Positions 8,998 to 18,145 are shown, counted from the first letter of the stretch. The stretch: DNA of 64,000 bases from Niveispirillum sp048066115 (GCF_048066115.1 NZ_JBLTYX010000001.1:496001-560000); one strand, 5' to 3'. Numbers and translations are program-made. The notes: generated from the letters alone by a model not told the origin.

Positions 8998-10167
8998 CTA
9001 TGCGCCGACCCACAGGATCGGCTGGCGCAGCGGGTAGTTACGGATGATCTCCGCATCCGTGGGGTCGGGGTCCAGGCGGTGCCAGAGGGTCAGGTAATCC
9101 GCCCGTCCCAGGGCCAGGCCGCCGAACAGCAGGCTGGGCTGGCGCACCGGCCAGTCGGCCCAGGCCTCCACATCCGGCGGCTTCGGCCAGGTCGATTTAT
9201 CGGCGATGAACGGTGCCATCCAGGTGAGCGCCTCGGCGATGGAACCGCCCTGACCGCCCTGGTAATGCCAGAGATCGTCGTTCAGGTCCGACAGGATATG
9301 GGCACAGGCCGCCAGGACATCCAGATTGAACAGGCAATAGGCATAGGGTTTGGTACGCGCCAGTTCCAGCGGCTGCGACCCGTCGGCGGCGATCTGGCCC
9401 GGGATCAGCGCCTTGATGCGCGCCCTGGCCTGTTCGGTCTCCGCCCCCCGGCCCGTCAGCCGGGCGAATTCCGCGACCTGCAGGGCCCAGCAGGTGCCGT
9501 GATTGTTCTTCTGGTCGCGCTCATCGATGCCGTTGGCGGAAGTGGTCATCCAGGTCAGATAGGCGTTGAACCAGGCGATGGTGGGGGTATAGACCGCCTC
9601 CCCCGCCCGTGCGCGGCGCAGGATGGCGGTGGCACGCGCCACCTCCACCAGATGCAGCGTATCGATGATGCCGATGCCGCGGCCCGTATTGACGCCGATC
9701 ACCGCCTGGGCATGGTTCAGATGCGGGCTCATCCGTGTGGCCGGCGCCACGAACCAGGCGCGCAGATGGCGCTCCGCATATTCGGCGAAGGTCACATCCC
9801 GCGTCAGCCGGAACGCTGCCGCCAGGGCCGGCAGCTGCACGGACAGGCGGATCAGCGCCTCGCGATGGGCGGTGAACTTGTCGGGGTTGGAATAGCCGTC
9901 ACGGCGGATATAGGGGCCGCCTGGATTGGCCGGGTCCGGCCACCAGTAATCGCCCTCCGAATAATAATCATGCGGGCTGCCGGGACTGCGCGGGGCCGGG
10001 AAATCGGTGATGGTAGTGGGGGCTTCGGCCAGATAGCGCCTTGCGGCGGCAAGCACCCTGCCCCGCTCACCCGCCGCCAGATCAAGGCCGGGCGGCAGGG
10101 CGGCACCGGCCGTCCCTGCCAGTGACAGGGCCAGCGCGGAGCCCAGGCAGAAATCCCGCCGCCGCAT
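8998..10167 (-). CDS. Alginate-lyase-family polysaccharide lyase, Tat-exported
   Basis: The 389-aa protein opens with a twin-arginine signal (RRRDFCLGSALAL). An alpha-helical toroid of the alginate lyase superfamily follows, with HLNHAQ near residues 149-154 and KNNHGTCW near 220-227. The paired Asn and His there are the usual catalytic neutraliser and base of this fold. It should cleave a uronic-acid polymer by beta-elimination, producing unsaturated ends for the GH105 enzyme. Alginate is not assured; families with this fold also attack glucuronan and other polyuronates. It starts four bases after the stop of the beta-helix gene, so the two are translationally linked. Confidence 0.75.
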   Translation of the reverse strand: MRRRDFCLGSALALSLAGTAGAALPPGLDLAAGERGRVLAAARRYLAEAPTTITDFPAPRSPGSPHDYYSEGDYWWPDPANPGGPYIRRDGYSNPDKFTAHREALIRLSVQLPALAAAFRLTRDVTFAEYAERHLRAWFVAPATRMSPHLNHAQAVIGVNTGRGIGIIDTLHLVEVARATAILRRARAGEAVYTPTIAWFNAYLTWMTTSANGIDERDQKNNHGTCWALQVAEFARLTGRGAETEQARARIKALIPGQIAADGSQPLELARTKPYAYCLFNLDVLAACAHILSDLNDDLWHYQGGQGGSIAEALTWMAPFIADKSTWPKPPDVEAWADWPVRQPSLLFGGLALGRADYLTLWHRLDPDPTDAEIIRNYPLRQPILWVGA

Positions 10168-10171
10168 GGCC

Positions 10172-11830
10172 CTAGCGCCGCTTCGCCAGCTGGTACTCGT
10201 AAAGCGACGGGGCGTCCGTCACCGCCTGCCCCGTCGCCTCCACATAGGGGGCGGGGTTGTAGCGCACGGTGATCGGGCGGTTGGCATGCAGGCCCACCAC
10301 CCGTTCCCCCGGCCCTTCCAGGCCGCTGGTCACCGCCACGCTGGCATCGGCGGGCACGGTATCGGGCATGATCAGCCGCGCGTTCCACACGGTGTTGTAC
10401 AGTCCATGGCCCGGCTTCCAGTAGGAGGCGCCGCCACCCACCCATAGCCGGTACTGCCATTCACCCTTCTTCTGTGCCGGATCGGCCCACATGGTGATCT
10501 GGTCGAACAGGTTCTGATGGTTCGACCCGCTATGCTGATCGATGATCGCCTCGCGCTTCACCTGCGACCGCAGGAACACGGCGCGGGTGGAGCGGGTATT
10601 GACCGACAGCGGGTGGATGACGGGGTTCTCCACCCTCAGATCCTTGACCAGCACATTATGCGCCGCCCCGACATGGACGGAATAATGCGCGCGGCGCTCG
10701 CCGCTGGTGGTGATGTCGGTGATGGTCAGGTTGCCGGCATTGTCGGTCAGGATGCCGCTGTCCGACTTGTCGATGGTCAGATGCCGTATCCAGCCGTCGA
10801 ACACGCCGGTCATGTAGATGCCGTTATATCCCTGCTCCAGATGATGGCCGAAGGAGGGGCTTTCTGGGAATTGCAGGCGCAGATTCTGGATGCCGACATT
10901 GGTCAGATGCGGCCAGTGGGTCAGCACTGCCGGCTGGTCCGCCCGCACATCATGCAGCAGCGGATCGCCTAGGGTGATCTTCTTGCCCTTGATCGCCGTG
11001 ACGCGGGTGGATTGCACCACCACGGCCCGGTCGGGGGAGGTCCAATGGTGCGACCCGATGGGCAGGTCGGTGTCGCCATAAAGCGATTTCAGGATCCGGC
11101 TGTCCTTGCCGTCCACCGGGAACCATTCCACCCGCAATACGTCGCCGACCTTCAGACGCGACGTGTCGTCGATGGTGAGCGTGCGGTCGAACTGCTTGCC
11201 GGAAACGCCCTTGGCCAGCACGGGATCGCGCTTGTCCATGGCCGGGTCGTAGGAGGCGGGGCGGGTCCGGTCGGGACCCACGAAGATCATGCCGCCGCCC
11301 CAGCTATATTCGGTGAACAGGTAGTTGATGTTGTGTTCCGGTTCTACCTGGTACTTGTTCTCCCGCACCAGATATTGCCGAAGTTCATCGAAATCATGGC
11401 TGTTGTCGATCATCTTCAGTGGCCGGGGAAAGAACAGCTCGCTGCCGTTCGGCCCGTCGCCGGCCCCGTCCAGGACGATGTCGCTGCGGGTGATGCGCAG
11501 CACCTCGGTGATCTGGGTGCGGCCCTTGGGGAACCGCAGGGTGACCTTGCCCTGCACTTTGTTGGCGGCATCGATGGCGCGCAGCACGGCCTTGGTATCG
11601 TCCAGGCCATCATCGGGGATGACGCCATGGTCGGTGACATTGACGATGGTGCCCGTATCCTCGGGGATGGCGGCCAGACCGAAACCGTAGCCGGCATAGG
11701 AATAGTCGGGCAGCGGGGTTGCGGCCCGGGTCGCCTTGTCGGTGAGGATTTTCGGCAGGTCGGCGGCGGTGGCCGTCAGGGCGGTGGTGGACAGGGCCAG
11801 GGCCAGCCAGAGGTGGTTACCAAGCTTCAT
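10172..11830 (-). CDS. Secreted right-handed beta-helix protein (pectate-lyase-3/GH28-related)
   Basis: The 552-aa exported protein has a Sec signal (about 1-23, ending TATA). Near residue 60 the start pattern of the Pectate_lyase_3 repeat is visible: TDHGVIPDDGLDDTKAVLRA. A long run of short beta-helix coils follows to about residue 450. Proteins of this type bind or cleave polyuronates, but no catalytic residues are certain here. The ATG at 11830 has AAGGAG eight bases upstream; a GTG three codons earlier would overlap that site. It is the first gene of a two-gene unit with the lyase and follows TonB receptor 2 across a repeat. Confidence 0.7.
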   Translation of the reverse strand: MKLGNHLWLALALSTTALTATAADLPKILTDKATRAATPLPDYSYAGYGFGLAAIPEDTGTIVNVTDHGVIPDDGLDDTKAVLRAIDAANKVQGKVTLRFPKGRTQITEVLRITRSDIVLDGAGDGPNGSELFFPRPLKMIDNSHDFDELRQYLVRENKYQVEPEHNINYLFTEYSWGGGMIFVGPDRTRPASYDPAMDKRDPVLAKGVSGKQFDRTLTIDDTSRLKVGDVLRVEWFPVDGKDSRILKSLYGDTDLPIGSHHWTSPDRAVVVQSTRVTAIKGKKITLGDPLLHDVRADQPAVLTHWPHLTNVGIQNLRLQFPESPSFGHHLEQGYNGIYMTGVFDGWIRHLTIDKSDSGILTDNAGNLTITDITTSGERRAHYSVHVGAAHNVLVKDLRVENPVIHPLSVNTRSTRAVFLRSQVKREAIIDQHSGSNHQNLFDQITMWADPAQKKGEWQYRLWVGGGASYWKPGHGLYNTVWNARLIMPDTVPADASVAVTSGLEGPGERVVGLHANRPITVRYNPAPYVEATGQAVTDAPSLYEYQLAKRR

Positions 11831-11861
11831 GTGGTTCACTCCTTAGGGAGCCTTTGTTACG

Positions 11862-11993
11862 GCCTCTTCCACCGTCATCCTCGCGAACGCGGGGATCCAG
11901 CATAAGCGGCGTCTGCCGCGACATGGGCCATATCGGCGCTGACCGCGCCTCACGCTGGATTCCCGCTTACGCGGGAATGACGGTGGAAGAGGC
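11862..11993. repeat. 132-bp inverted-repeat element (MITE-like)
   Basis: The ends are inverted copies: GCCTCTTCCACCGTCATCC at the left and GGAATGACGGTGGAAGAGGC at the right. A second inner pair (GGATCCAGC/GCTGGATTCCC) lies inside. It sits between TonB receptor 2 and the beta-helix gene. It has no coding capacity and belongs to the GTCAYCCCGGCG repeat family. Confidence 0.75.
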
Positions 11994-12008
11994 TGAAACC
12001 AGCCTCCA

Positions 12009-14618
12009 TCAGAACTTCGCCCGCACGCCTGCGGAGAAGCGGCGTTCGGACAGAGCGTAGCTGTTCAGCGCCGTCTCATTGAAGTTGCTGTATTCCGACG
12101 TCGCCGACTTCTTCGGCAGCAGGTTCTGGGCCTGCAGCGACACCGAGATGCCCTTGGTGATGTCGTAACCGACCTGGGCGTCCAGCTGCGACCGGGCGCC
12201 GATGAAGCTGGGCCGGCCTTCGGAGAATTCGAACACCGCCTCGTCGCGGTAATTATAGGCAACGCGGGCGGAGAACGGCCCCTTCTCGTACAGGCCGATC
12301 AGGTTGTAGCTGTTCTTCGACACGGCGACCAAGGGGAAGCCCGCATTATCCTCACTGTCCGAATAGGTGTAGTTGGCGATGAAGCCCAGCCCGTCGAACG
12401 GTGCCGGCAGGAAATCCAGGAACTGCTGGATACCGACCTCGAACCCCTTGATCTTGGCGCTGGCCAGGTTCTCCGGACGGGAGAAGGTCAGTTCGCGGCC
12501 CTGCGGGTCCAGGTTGGTATCCGTCCCCGTGGTCACGAAGCTGGCGATGAAATCATCCACATCCTTGTAGAAGATGGCACCGGAGATCAGCGAGCTTTTA
12601 CCCGTGTAATATTCGAAGCTGATATCGCCCTGGGTGGAAACCGGCGGCTTCAGCTGGGCATTGCCACCGGTGACCGACAGGTTGGTGGCGTTGAAGAAGG
12701 TCGATGGCGCCAGATCGGCGATCGACGCGCGCTGCATGGTCTGCGAGGCGGACAGGCGGACCAGGAAGTCGTCGGTGACGTTGAATGCGATATTCGCGCT
12801 GGGCAGGACGTTGGTATAGGAATTCTTGTCCTGCACCGGCGTGCTGACCGTGCCGACATTCAGGAACGTGTCCATGGTCAGGCGGGTGCGGGCCACGCGC
12901 ACGCCGGCATTGGCGCGGAACGGGATGTCCCCGATCTCGCCTTCCCCCGACACCATCAGGTACCCGGCCAGCGTCTTCTCGCTGAACGTGTAATCGCGCT
13001 GCGAATTGGGCAGCAGGGTGGAGCGGTCATCCGGGTTGCGGTTGGGCTCCGCGGCTTGCGCGCGGGTGAAGACGTAATCATAGGTCGGCGCGGTGCTGAG
13101 GAAGCTGCGCGGGAAATTGCCGGGGATGTCCTTCAGGAAATCGCCGGCATCGATCAGTTTCAGATAGGGCTCGATCTCCGTGCGGGTCGGGGTCACCTGG
13201 CTGCGATAGGCGTTGGACCGTGCGCCCAGGTCGGTATAGCGCCCGCCGGCGGAAATCTTGATGCCGCTTTCCAGCTCGTAACTGACATCCAGCTTGCCCG
13301 TCCATTCATCCAGCACACCCAGCAGCCGGTTGGAGCGAACGCCGTTGGTGGCGGGGTTCCAGGAGGCGTAGTTGGTGGGGTTGAACGTTCCGCCAAGCGC
13401 CAGCGAGGGCACGGTATTGTCGCGGAAATCGAAGGTGCCGGGCACGGCGGCCGTGGCCTGCAGCGTGATGATCTGGATGGTCTGATCAATCGTGCCGCGG
13501 CTGTAATAACCATCGGCCTCCACCGTCAGGCCGTCATCCTCGTACTTGCCGTTCAGGCCATAGAGGAAGCTTTCCGTGGGTTCGTTGCGGATTTGGCCGG
13601 CGCTGGTGACGGTGCCGTTGGCCGTGCCGGCGACCACCATCCCATCCTCGGTCACCCGGTTGGTGACGGCATTGGTGCCCGTGGGCAGGCGGAAGGCGAA
13701 GAAATCCTGGTGACGGCCGGTGACCAGCTTGGAATAAAGCGCGTCGGCGGTGATGGTCAGTTCCGGTGTAGCCTCGAACTGGATGGCGCCGTTCAGGCCG
13801 GTGCGCGACCGGTCGACCACGAAATTCTCATACTGCAACAGCACAGGCGTCTGGTTCACGCCGGCATTGGTGCCCGTATAGGTGCGGTTCAGGAAATTGT
13901 TGCGCTCGAACGCCTGGGTGGTCGAGGTGCGCTTCTGATATTCGCCGGCCAGCATCACGCCGATGCGGCCTTCGGCGAACTTGGTGGTGCCGAAGCCGGT
14001 GAAGGCCGGTTCGATCTTGTCGGAGACCTGGGAATAGACGCCCTGGGTCTGGAAGGAGAAGGTGGGCTCCTTGAAGCTCAGGGGCTTGGGCGTGGTCAGG
14101 TTGACCGTGCCGCCCAGCCCGCCTTCGGCCTGTGCTGCCAGTGGCGTCTTATAGACGGCCAGCTTGCCGAACAGGCTGGACGGCACGCTGTCCAGGCCGG
14201 ACGAGCGGCCCAGTTGGTCGTTCTCCGGCGGCGACAGACGGGCCGACCAGCCCAGCAGGGTGCGGCCGTCAACCTCCACGCGGACCTGCTGCAGGCCGCG
14301 CACCGACACCGACTGGCCTTCACCGAAGACGCGGGTGATCTGCACGCCGGTGACGCGCTGCAACGCCTCCGCCACATTGACGTCGGGCAGCTTGCCCACA
14401 TCCTGGGCGGTGATGACGTCCATGATCTGCGGGGCGTCACGCTTGATCTCGGCTGCCTGCTCCAGCGAGGCGCGCAGGCCGGTGACGATGATCTCTTCCA
14501 GGATCGGCGCGTCAGTAGCGGCATTGTTGGCACTCTGTGCCAGGGCCGGCGTCACGGCCAGTGCGGCCAGCGACACGCCGCCCGCGAACATGGATATACG
14601 ATGAGCCCGAATGGCCAT
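12009..14618 (-). CDS. TonB-dependent outer-membrane receptor 2 (Xanthomonas/Caulobacter type)
   Basis: This 869-aa receptor has a signal peptide ending ALAQS, a TonB-box region EEIIVTGLRASLEQA, the typical plug sequence IMDVITAQDVGKLPDVNVAE and a long barrel ending in a C-terminal Phe (VRAKF). This receptor class imports plant or algal glycans in oligotrophic proteobacteria. The ATG at 14618 is preceded by a GGGAGGGACAGGAA ribosome-binding stretch; the 59 in-frame codons upstream do not look like protein. A strong GntR-like operator lies about 165 bp upstream. The beta-helix and lyase genes follow on the same strand. Confidence 0.92.
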   Translation of the reverse strand: MAIRAHRISMFAGGVSLAALAVTPALAQSANNAATDAPILEEIIVTGLRASLEQAAEIKRDAPQIMDVITAQDVGKLPDVNVAEALQRVTGVQITRVFGEGQSVSVRGLQQVRVEVDGRTLLGWSARLSPPENDQLGRSSGLDSVPSSLFGKLAVYKTPLAAQAEGGLGGTVNLTTPKPLSFKEPTFSFQTQGVYSQVSDKIEPAFTGFGTTKFAEGRIGVMLAGEYQKRTSTTQAFERNNFLNRTYTGTNAGVNQTPVLLQYENFVVDRSRTGLNGAIQFEATPELTITADALYSKLVTGRHQDFFAFRLPTGTNAVTNRVTEDGMVVAGTANGTVTSAGQIRNEPTESFLYGLNGKYEDDGLTVEADGYYSRGTIDQTIQIITLQATAAVPGTFDFRDNTVPSLALGGTFNPTNYASWNPATNGVRSNRLLGVLDEWTGKLDVSYELESGIKISAGGRYTDLGARSNAYRSQVTPTRTEIEPYLKLIDAGDFLKDIPGNFPRSFLSTAPTYDYVFTRAQAAEPNRNPDDRSTLLPNSQRDYTFSEKTLAGYLMVSGEGEIGDIPFRANAGVRVARTRLTMDTFLNVGTVSTPVQDKNSYTNVLPSANIAFNVTDDFLVRLSASQTMQRASIADLAPSTFFNATNLSVTGGNAQLKPPVSTQGDISFEYYTGKSSLISGAIFYKDVDDFIASFVTTGTDTNLDPQGRELTFSRPENLASAKIKGFEVGIQQFLDFLPAPFDGLGFIANYTYSDSEDNAGFPLVAVSKNSYNLIGLYEKGPFSARVAYNYRDEAVFEFSEGRPSFIGARSQLDAQVGYDITKGISVSLQAQNLLPKKSATSEYSNFNETALNSYALSERRFSAGVRAKF

Positions 14619-14781
14619 TTCCTGTCCCTCCCATGTGGCGCGGCACCCTTCCGTTCTGGCGTGAAGTGGTGCCGTCTTTTCTTTGGATGATCTTTGACCG
14701 CCCGACCCGGCGTGCCGGTGCATTGTCCGGTCCGGGAGGTCGATGGCCACATGATGGGATGGGCGGGAAAAGCTGTCAACA

Positions 14782-14798
14782 AATTTGTATGACAACTT
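14782..14798 (+). promoter_or_regulatory. Putative GntR operator before TonB receptor 2
   Basis: AATTTGTATGACAACTT differs at two positions from the site before the MFS gene (AAGTTGTATGATAACTT). The core TTGTATGA-AA is the kind of pseudo-palindrome bound by FCD-type GntR proteins. It lies in the 272-bp gap upstream of the receptor gene, which otherwise holds no gene. Confidence 0.65.
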
Positions 14799-14890
14799 TG
14801 GTATGGCCGGATGCCTGTTACCTCAAGGCAACGCCTTGGTTTGGCCTGGACGGTCAAGCGGTGAGGTGAAGTGGTTGTCTTATAAGGAAA

Positions 14891-15814
14891 TCACCGCACC
14901 GGCACAGCGAAATCCACCCGTTCCGCCCGCACATGGGCATCCCAGGCGGCACGGTCGGTGAAGCCGCCCTGCCCCTTGCTCCAGGCCGATCCGGAATAAT
15001 AGACAAACGGCTTGCCTGGCGTGACGCGCAGCAGGACCAGGTGATTGTCGGCATCCTGGCGGATTTCCGCGATCATGGACGGGTCCACGCGCAGGGCCAC
15101 CATCATGCGCCCGCGCGCCGGATCATCCGGGCCCCACCAGGAGATCACGCCCTTTTCCCGGTCCACGGTCAGATCGCCGCCATTGCCGGTGGTCTTCTTG
15201 CCGATACCGATACCCACGATCAGCGGGTCCGGGCTGTCTGACGAGATGGTGGAAACCATCCGGGTGAAATGTGTGCCCAGCGGCAGCGTGAAGCGCCGTG
15301 TTTCCCAGGCCTTGCGCGTCACATCCACGGGCCAGGGGGCGTAATCCACCTCAAAATCGGCGGCATCCGGGCCGTTCTTCAGGATGCGATAGGTCTGGTA
15401 ATTGCGCGAGGTCCACAGCTTGTTGTCATGCCAGATGCCCAGGCCACCGGCACCGCGCCCCTGCCCGACATTGTAGAAATCCAGCCCTTCGCCCAGGTCG
15501 CTGTGATAATCTCTGGTGCGCAGCTGGCGGTCCATATAGGGCCAGACCACCTTCTTGCCCCAGCTGTCGATGCCGGAACCGGACGGCGGTTCCGCCGCTT
15601 CCAGCGCATGGCCATAGATGCGGTGAGCGGTGCGATCATTCTCCCACATCAGGTCATCATAACGGTAATCGGCCAGGGTTACGGCGGCACGCGGGCGCTG
15701 GTCGGCTGGCGGAGCCAAAGCGGCGGCCGGGGTCTTTTCCTGCGATAATGAGACAGCGGGGACAAGAATGGCCAGGGCCACGGCCCCGATAAGGGCGCGT
15801 CCGTTCCAATACAT
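14891..15814 (-). CDS. DUF4861 family exported protein
   Basis: The 307-aa protein has a Sec signal (about 1-24, ending SLSQE). It shows DUF4861 features: DYRYDDLMWENDRTAHRIYG near residue 50, then SGIDSWGKK, YMDRQLRTRDYH and GRGAGGLGIW. DUF4861 proteins recur in pectin and uronate loci, but no reaction is established for them to my knowledge. ATG at 15814 follows GGGAGG with good spacing; an in-frame start five codons earlier would overlap that site. It is divergent from the GntR gene. Its start codon overlaps a weak copy of the operator core. Confidence 0.75.
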   Translation of the reverse strand: MYWNGRALIGAVALAILVPAVSLSQEKTPAAALAPPADQRPRAAVTLADYRYDDLMWENDRTAHRIYGHALEAAEPPSGSGIDSWGKKVVWPYMDRQLRTRDYHSDLGEGLDFYNVGQGRGAGGLGIWHDNKLWTSRNYQTYRILKNGPDAADFEVDYAPWPVDVTRKAWETRRFTLPLGTHFTRMVSTISSDSPDPLIVGIGIGKKTTGNGGDLTVDREKGVISWWGPDDPARGRMMVALRVDPSMIAEIRQDADNHLVLLRVTPGKPFVYYSGSAWSKGQGGFTDRAAWDAHVRAERVDFAVPVR

Positions 15815-15824
15815 ATGACAACCT
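15808..15824 (+). promoter_or_regulatory. Weak GntR-like site at the DUF4861 start
   Basis: AATACATATGACAACCT keeps TATGACAAC of the operator found before TonB receptor 2 but has a poor left half. It overlaps the start codon of the DUF4861 gene. Confidence 0.25.
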
Positions 15825-15893
15825 CCCATTATCCGGCATTACACCGGGTCGACCATTGTTCCAGTCGGTGTTAGAATAGGGATAACTGTCGGA

Positions 15894-15910
15894 GACTGAT
15901 ATGACAAGTA
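15894..15910 (+). promoter_or_regulatory. Weak GntR-like site at the gntR start
   Basis: GACTGATATGACAAGTA keeps TATGACAA and overlaps the gntR start codon, which would allow autoregulation. The left half-site is degenerate, so chance similarity is possible. Confidence 0.22.
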
Positions 15911-16674
15911 GGGTTGCAGTGGCACGGCCAACGGACGGGAACGAGGATGCGGTGCGCAGCATCTCCCTGACCGATGAGCTGTTCGGCAAGCTGGAGGCCA
16001 AGATCCGGTCAGGCGACCTGGTCCCCGGTTCGCGCCTGCCCACCCAGAAGGAGATCGCGGAGACCGAGAATGTCAGCCGCACGGTGGTGCGTGAGGCGGT
16101 GGCGCGGCTGATGGCCCAGGGTCTGGCCGTTTCGCGACAGGGGTCCGGTATGTTCGTGGCCGACACCGCCGAATATCGCGCCTTCCAGATCACCCGTGAC
16201 GAGCTGAACGAGCTGGCCGATATCGTGAAGCTGCTGGAAATGCGGCTGGGGGTGGAGACGGAGATGGCGGGGCTGGCCGCCGCGCGCCGCACCACGGCCG
16301 ATATCGGTGCCATCCAGGATGCGCTGCAGGTGATGCAGGACCAGCAGGGCGACCCGGTGGCCGCCGCCAAGGCCGATACCGCCTTCCACCTGGCCATCGC
16401 GCGCGCCACCCAGAATGATTATTACGCGCGATTCGTGGAATTCCTGGGCCTGCGGCTGGTGCCGCCGCGCAATCTCTATCTGCGTGACCAGCCGGCCGAA
16501 GCGCACAAGGCCTATGCCGCCAAGGTCCAGGCCGAGCATGAGGCCATCCTGGAAGCCATCGTCCGCATGGACCCGCAGCGCGCCCGTGATGCGGCCCGCC
16601 ACCATATGCAGGAAAGCCTGACCCGCCATTCGATGCTGAGTGCCACGGCGCGCAGCAAGGGGCGGAACGGCTAG
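15901..16674 (+). CDS. GntR family transcriptional regulator, FadR/FCD subfamily
   Basis: The 257-aa regulator has a winged helix at about residues 26-88 (PGSRLPTQKEIAE, then SRTVVREAVARL, wing GSGMFV). An all-helical FCD effector domain follows at about 105-235, with the His/Asp metal-site pattern DTAFHLAIA, EHEAI and AARHHM. FCD members near uronate genes (UxuR, ExuR type) usually respond to hexuronates or 2-keto-3-deoxygluconate and release repression. It lies centrally in the locus, divergent from DUF4861 and upstream of the transporter operon. Operator-like sequences near six transcription units make it the probable local repressor. Confidence 0.88.
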   Translation: MTSRVAVARPTDGNEDAVRSISLTDELFGKLEAKIRSGDLVPGSRLPTQKEIAETENVSRTVVREAVARLMAQGLAVSRQGSGMFVADTAEYRAFQITRDELNELADIVKLLEMRLGVETEMAGLAAARRTTADIGAIQDALQVMQDQQGDPVAAAKADTAFHLAIARATQNDYYARFVEFLGLRLVPPRNLYLRDQPAEAHKAYAAKVQAEHEAILEAIVRMDPQRARDAARHHMQESLTRHSMLSATARSKGRNG

Positions 16675-16731
16675 AGCGGCTTGCCGACCCCCCGACTGAG
16701 GGAACGTATGACGCCTTGACCGGCAAGGCCG

Positions 16732-16748
16732 AAGTTGTATGATAACTT
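16732..16748 (+). promoter_or_regulatory. Putative GntR operator before the MFS-GH105-kduI operon
   Basis: AAGTTGTATGATAACTT has perfect AAGTT/AACTT arms around a 7-bp spacer and lies 31 bp upstream of a well-placed ribosome-binding site. It is the best-conserved member of the operator set in this locus. Confidence 0.65.
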
Positions 16749-16778
16749 TCAAGCGGCAAAGCCCGCACGGGAGGAACC

Positions 16779-16850
16779 ATGCAACGACGCGTTTCCACGG
16801 GCGGCCCTCCGCTCGCATCCGCCATTCCGCATCTGGAAGCCCGCACGTGA
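16779..16850 (+). CDS. 23-codon leader peptide overlapping the transporter start
   Basis: ATG at 16779 follows a near-ideal GGGAGGAACC ribosome-binding site and opens a 23-codon frame (MQRRVSTGG...LEART). Its TGA overlaps the GTG of the transporter gene as GTGA. The transporter GTG has no good site of its own, so translation is probably coupled through this leader. Alternatively a base error or programmed frameshift joins the two frames, making the leader the true N-terminus of the transporter. Confidence 0.45.
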   Translation: MQRRVSTGGPPLASAIPHLEART

Positions 16851-18145
16851 GCGGCGAGTGTGAAGGCGTCATCGCCGCCGCCGCTTCGAAGGCGCGGGGC
16901 TATCGCTGGGTGATCTGCGGCCTGCTGTTCGCGGCCACAGCCATCAACTATATCGACCGCCAGATGATCGGCGTGCTGAAGCCGGTGCTGTCCGCCGATC
17001 TGGGCTGGACGGAGGCGGAATATGCCGACATCGTCTTCTGGTTCCAGGCCGCCTATGCCATCGGCTTTCTGGGCGTGGGCCGGTTCATCGATGTGATCGG
17101 CGCGCGCTTTGGTTACGCCATCGCCTTTTTCTTCTGGACGCTGGCCCATTGCGCCCATGGCATGGCGCATACCGTCACCCAGTTCGCCATGGTGCGCTTC
17201 GCGCTGGGCGTGGGGGAGTCGGGTAATTTTCCGGCCGGGCTGAAGGCCGTCACCGAATGGTTCCCGCAGCGGGAACGGGCTTTCGCCACCGGCATCTTCA
17301 ATGCCGGGGCCAATGTCGGCGCGATCGTGACGCCGCTGCTGATCCCCGCATTGACCATGGCCTATGGCTGGCGCGCGGCCTTCGTCATCACCGGCCTGTT
17401 CAGCCTGATCTGGCTGGTGGCTTGGCTGGCGCTCTACCGCTCGCCGGAAAAGCATCCGAAGGTGACGCCGGAAGAACTGGCCCTGATCCGCAGCGATCCG
17501 GCGCCCAAGGTGGAACGTATGCCCTGGCGCCGGCTGTTCCTGGTTCGGGAGACCTGGGCCTATGCGGTGCCGAAGTTCCTGACCGATCCGATCTGGTGGA
17601 TGTTCCTGTTCTGGCTGCCGGATTTCCTGGGCCGCCGCTATGGGCTGGACCTGAAGAGCTTCGGGCCGCCGCTGGTGGCCATATATCTGCTGTCCGATGT
17701 GGGCAGCGTGCTGGGCGGCTGGGCATCGTCGCGGATGATCCGGGCCGGGTTTACGCCCAACCGGGCGCGCAAGCTGACCATGTTCCTCTGTTCGCTGGCC
17801 GTGATGCCCGTGGTGGGGGTGCAGTATGTCGATAATCTGTGGCTGGCGGTGCTGCTGATCGGCATTGCCACGGCGGGGCATCAGGCGTTCTCCGCCAATC
17901 TGCTGACCCTGCCGTCCGATCTGTTCCCGCGTGCCGCTGTCGGTTCCGTCGTGGGGATCGGCGGTACGGCCGGCGCCATCGGCGGCATGATGATCGCCAA
18001 GTTCGTGGGCTATATCCTGGGGGCCACGGGTTCCTATGCCCTGATCTTCGCCGTGGCCGGCACCGCCTATATGTTCGCGCTGGTGGCCCTTCACCTGCTG
18101 AGTCCGCGTCTTGCCGCCGTCAACCCCGCCAAGGAAGCGCCATGA
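16847..18145 (+). CDS. MFS hexuronate transporter (ExuT-like, anion:cation symporter family)
   Basis: This is a 12-helix inner-membrane symporter of 432 aa when started at GTG 16847. The first helix carries AINYIDRQMIG and the first loop FWFQAAYAIGFLGVGR. The motif FALGVGESGNFPAGLKAVTEWFP in helix 4 is typical of ExuT and related acid-sugar transporters. It should carry hexuronates or unsaturated uronides into the cytoplasm with protons. Its stop overlaps the GH105 start as ATGA, so the two genes are translationally coupled. Start choice is uncertain because of the leader frame. An earlier in-frame ATG at 16739 lies inside the operator and is unlikely. Confidence 0.85.
   Translation: MSGECEGVIAAAASKARGYRWVICGLLFAATAINYIDRQMIGVLKPVLSADLGWTEAEYADIVFWFQAAYAIGFLGVGRFIDVIGARFGYAIAFFFWTLAHCAHGMAHTVTQFAMVRFALGVGESGNFPAGLKAVTEWFPQRERAFATGIFNAGANVGAIVTPLLIPALTMAYGWRAAFVITGLFSLIWLVAWLALYRSPEKHPKVTPEELALIRSDPAPKVERMPWRRLFLVRETWAYAVPKFLTDPIWWMFLFWLPDFLGRRYGLDLKSFGPPLVAIYLLSDVGSVLGGWASSRMIRAGFTPNRARKLTMFLCSLAVMPVVGVQYVDNLWLAVLLIGIATAGHQAFSANLLTLPSDLFPRAAVGSVVGIGGTAGAIGGMMIAKFVGYILGATGSYALIFAVAGTAYMFALVALHLLSPRLAAVNPAKEAP

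Noticed and set aside
11862..11993. 132-bp inverted-repeat element taken as an insertion sequence
   Set aside because: It has no transposase frame; at most it is a non-autonomous element, so it is listed as a repeat.
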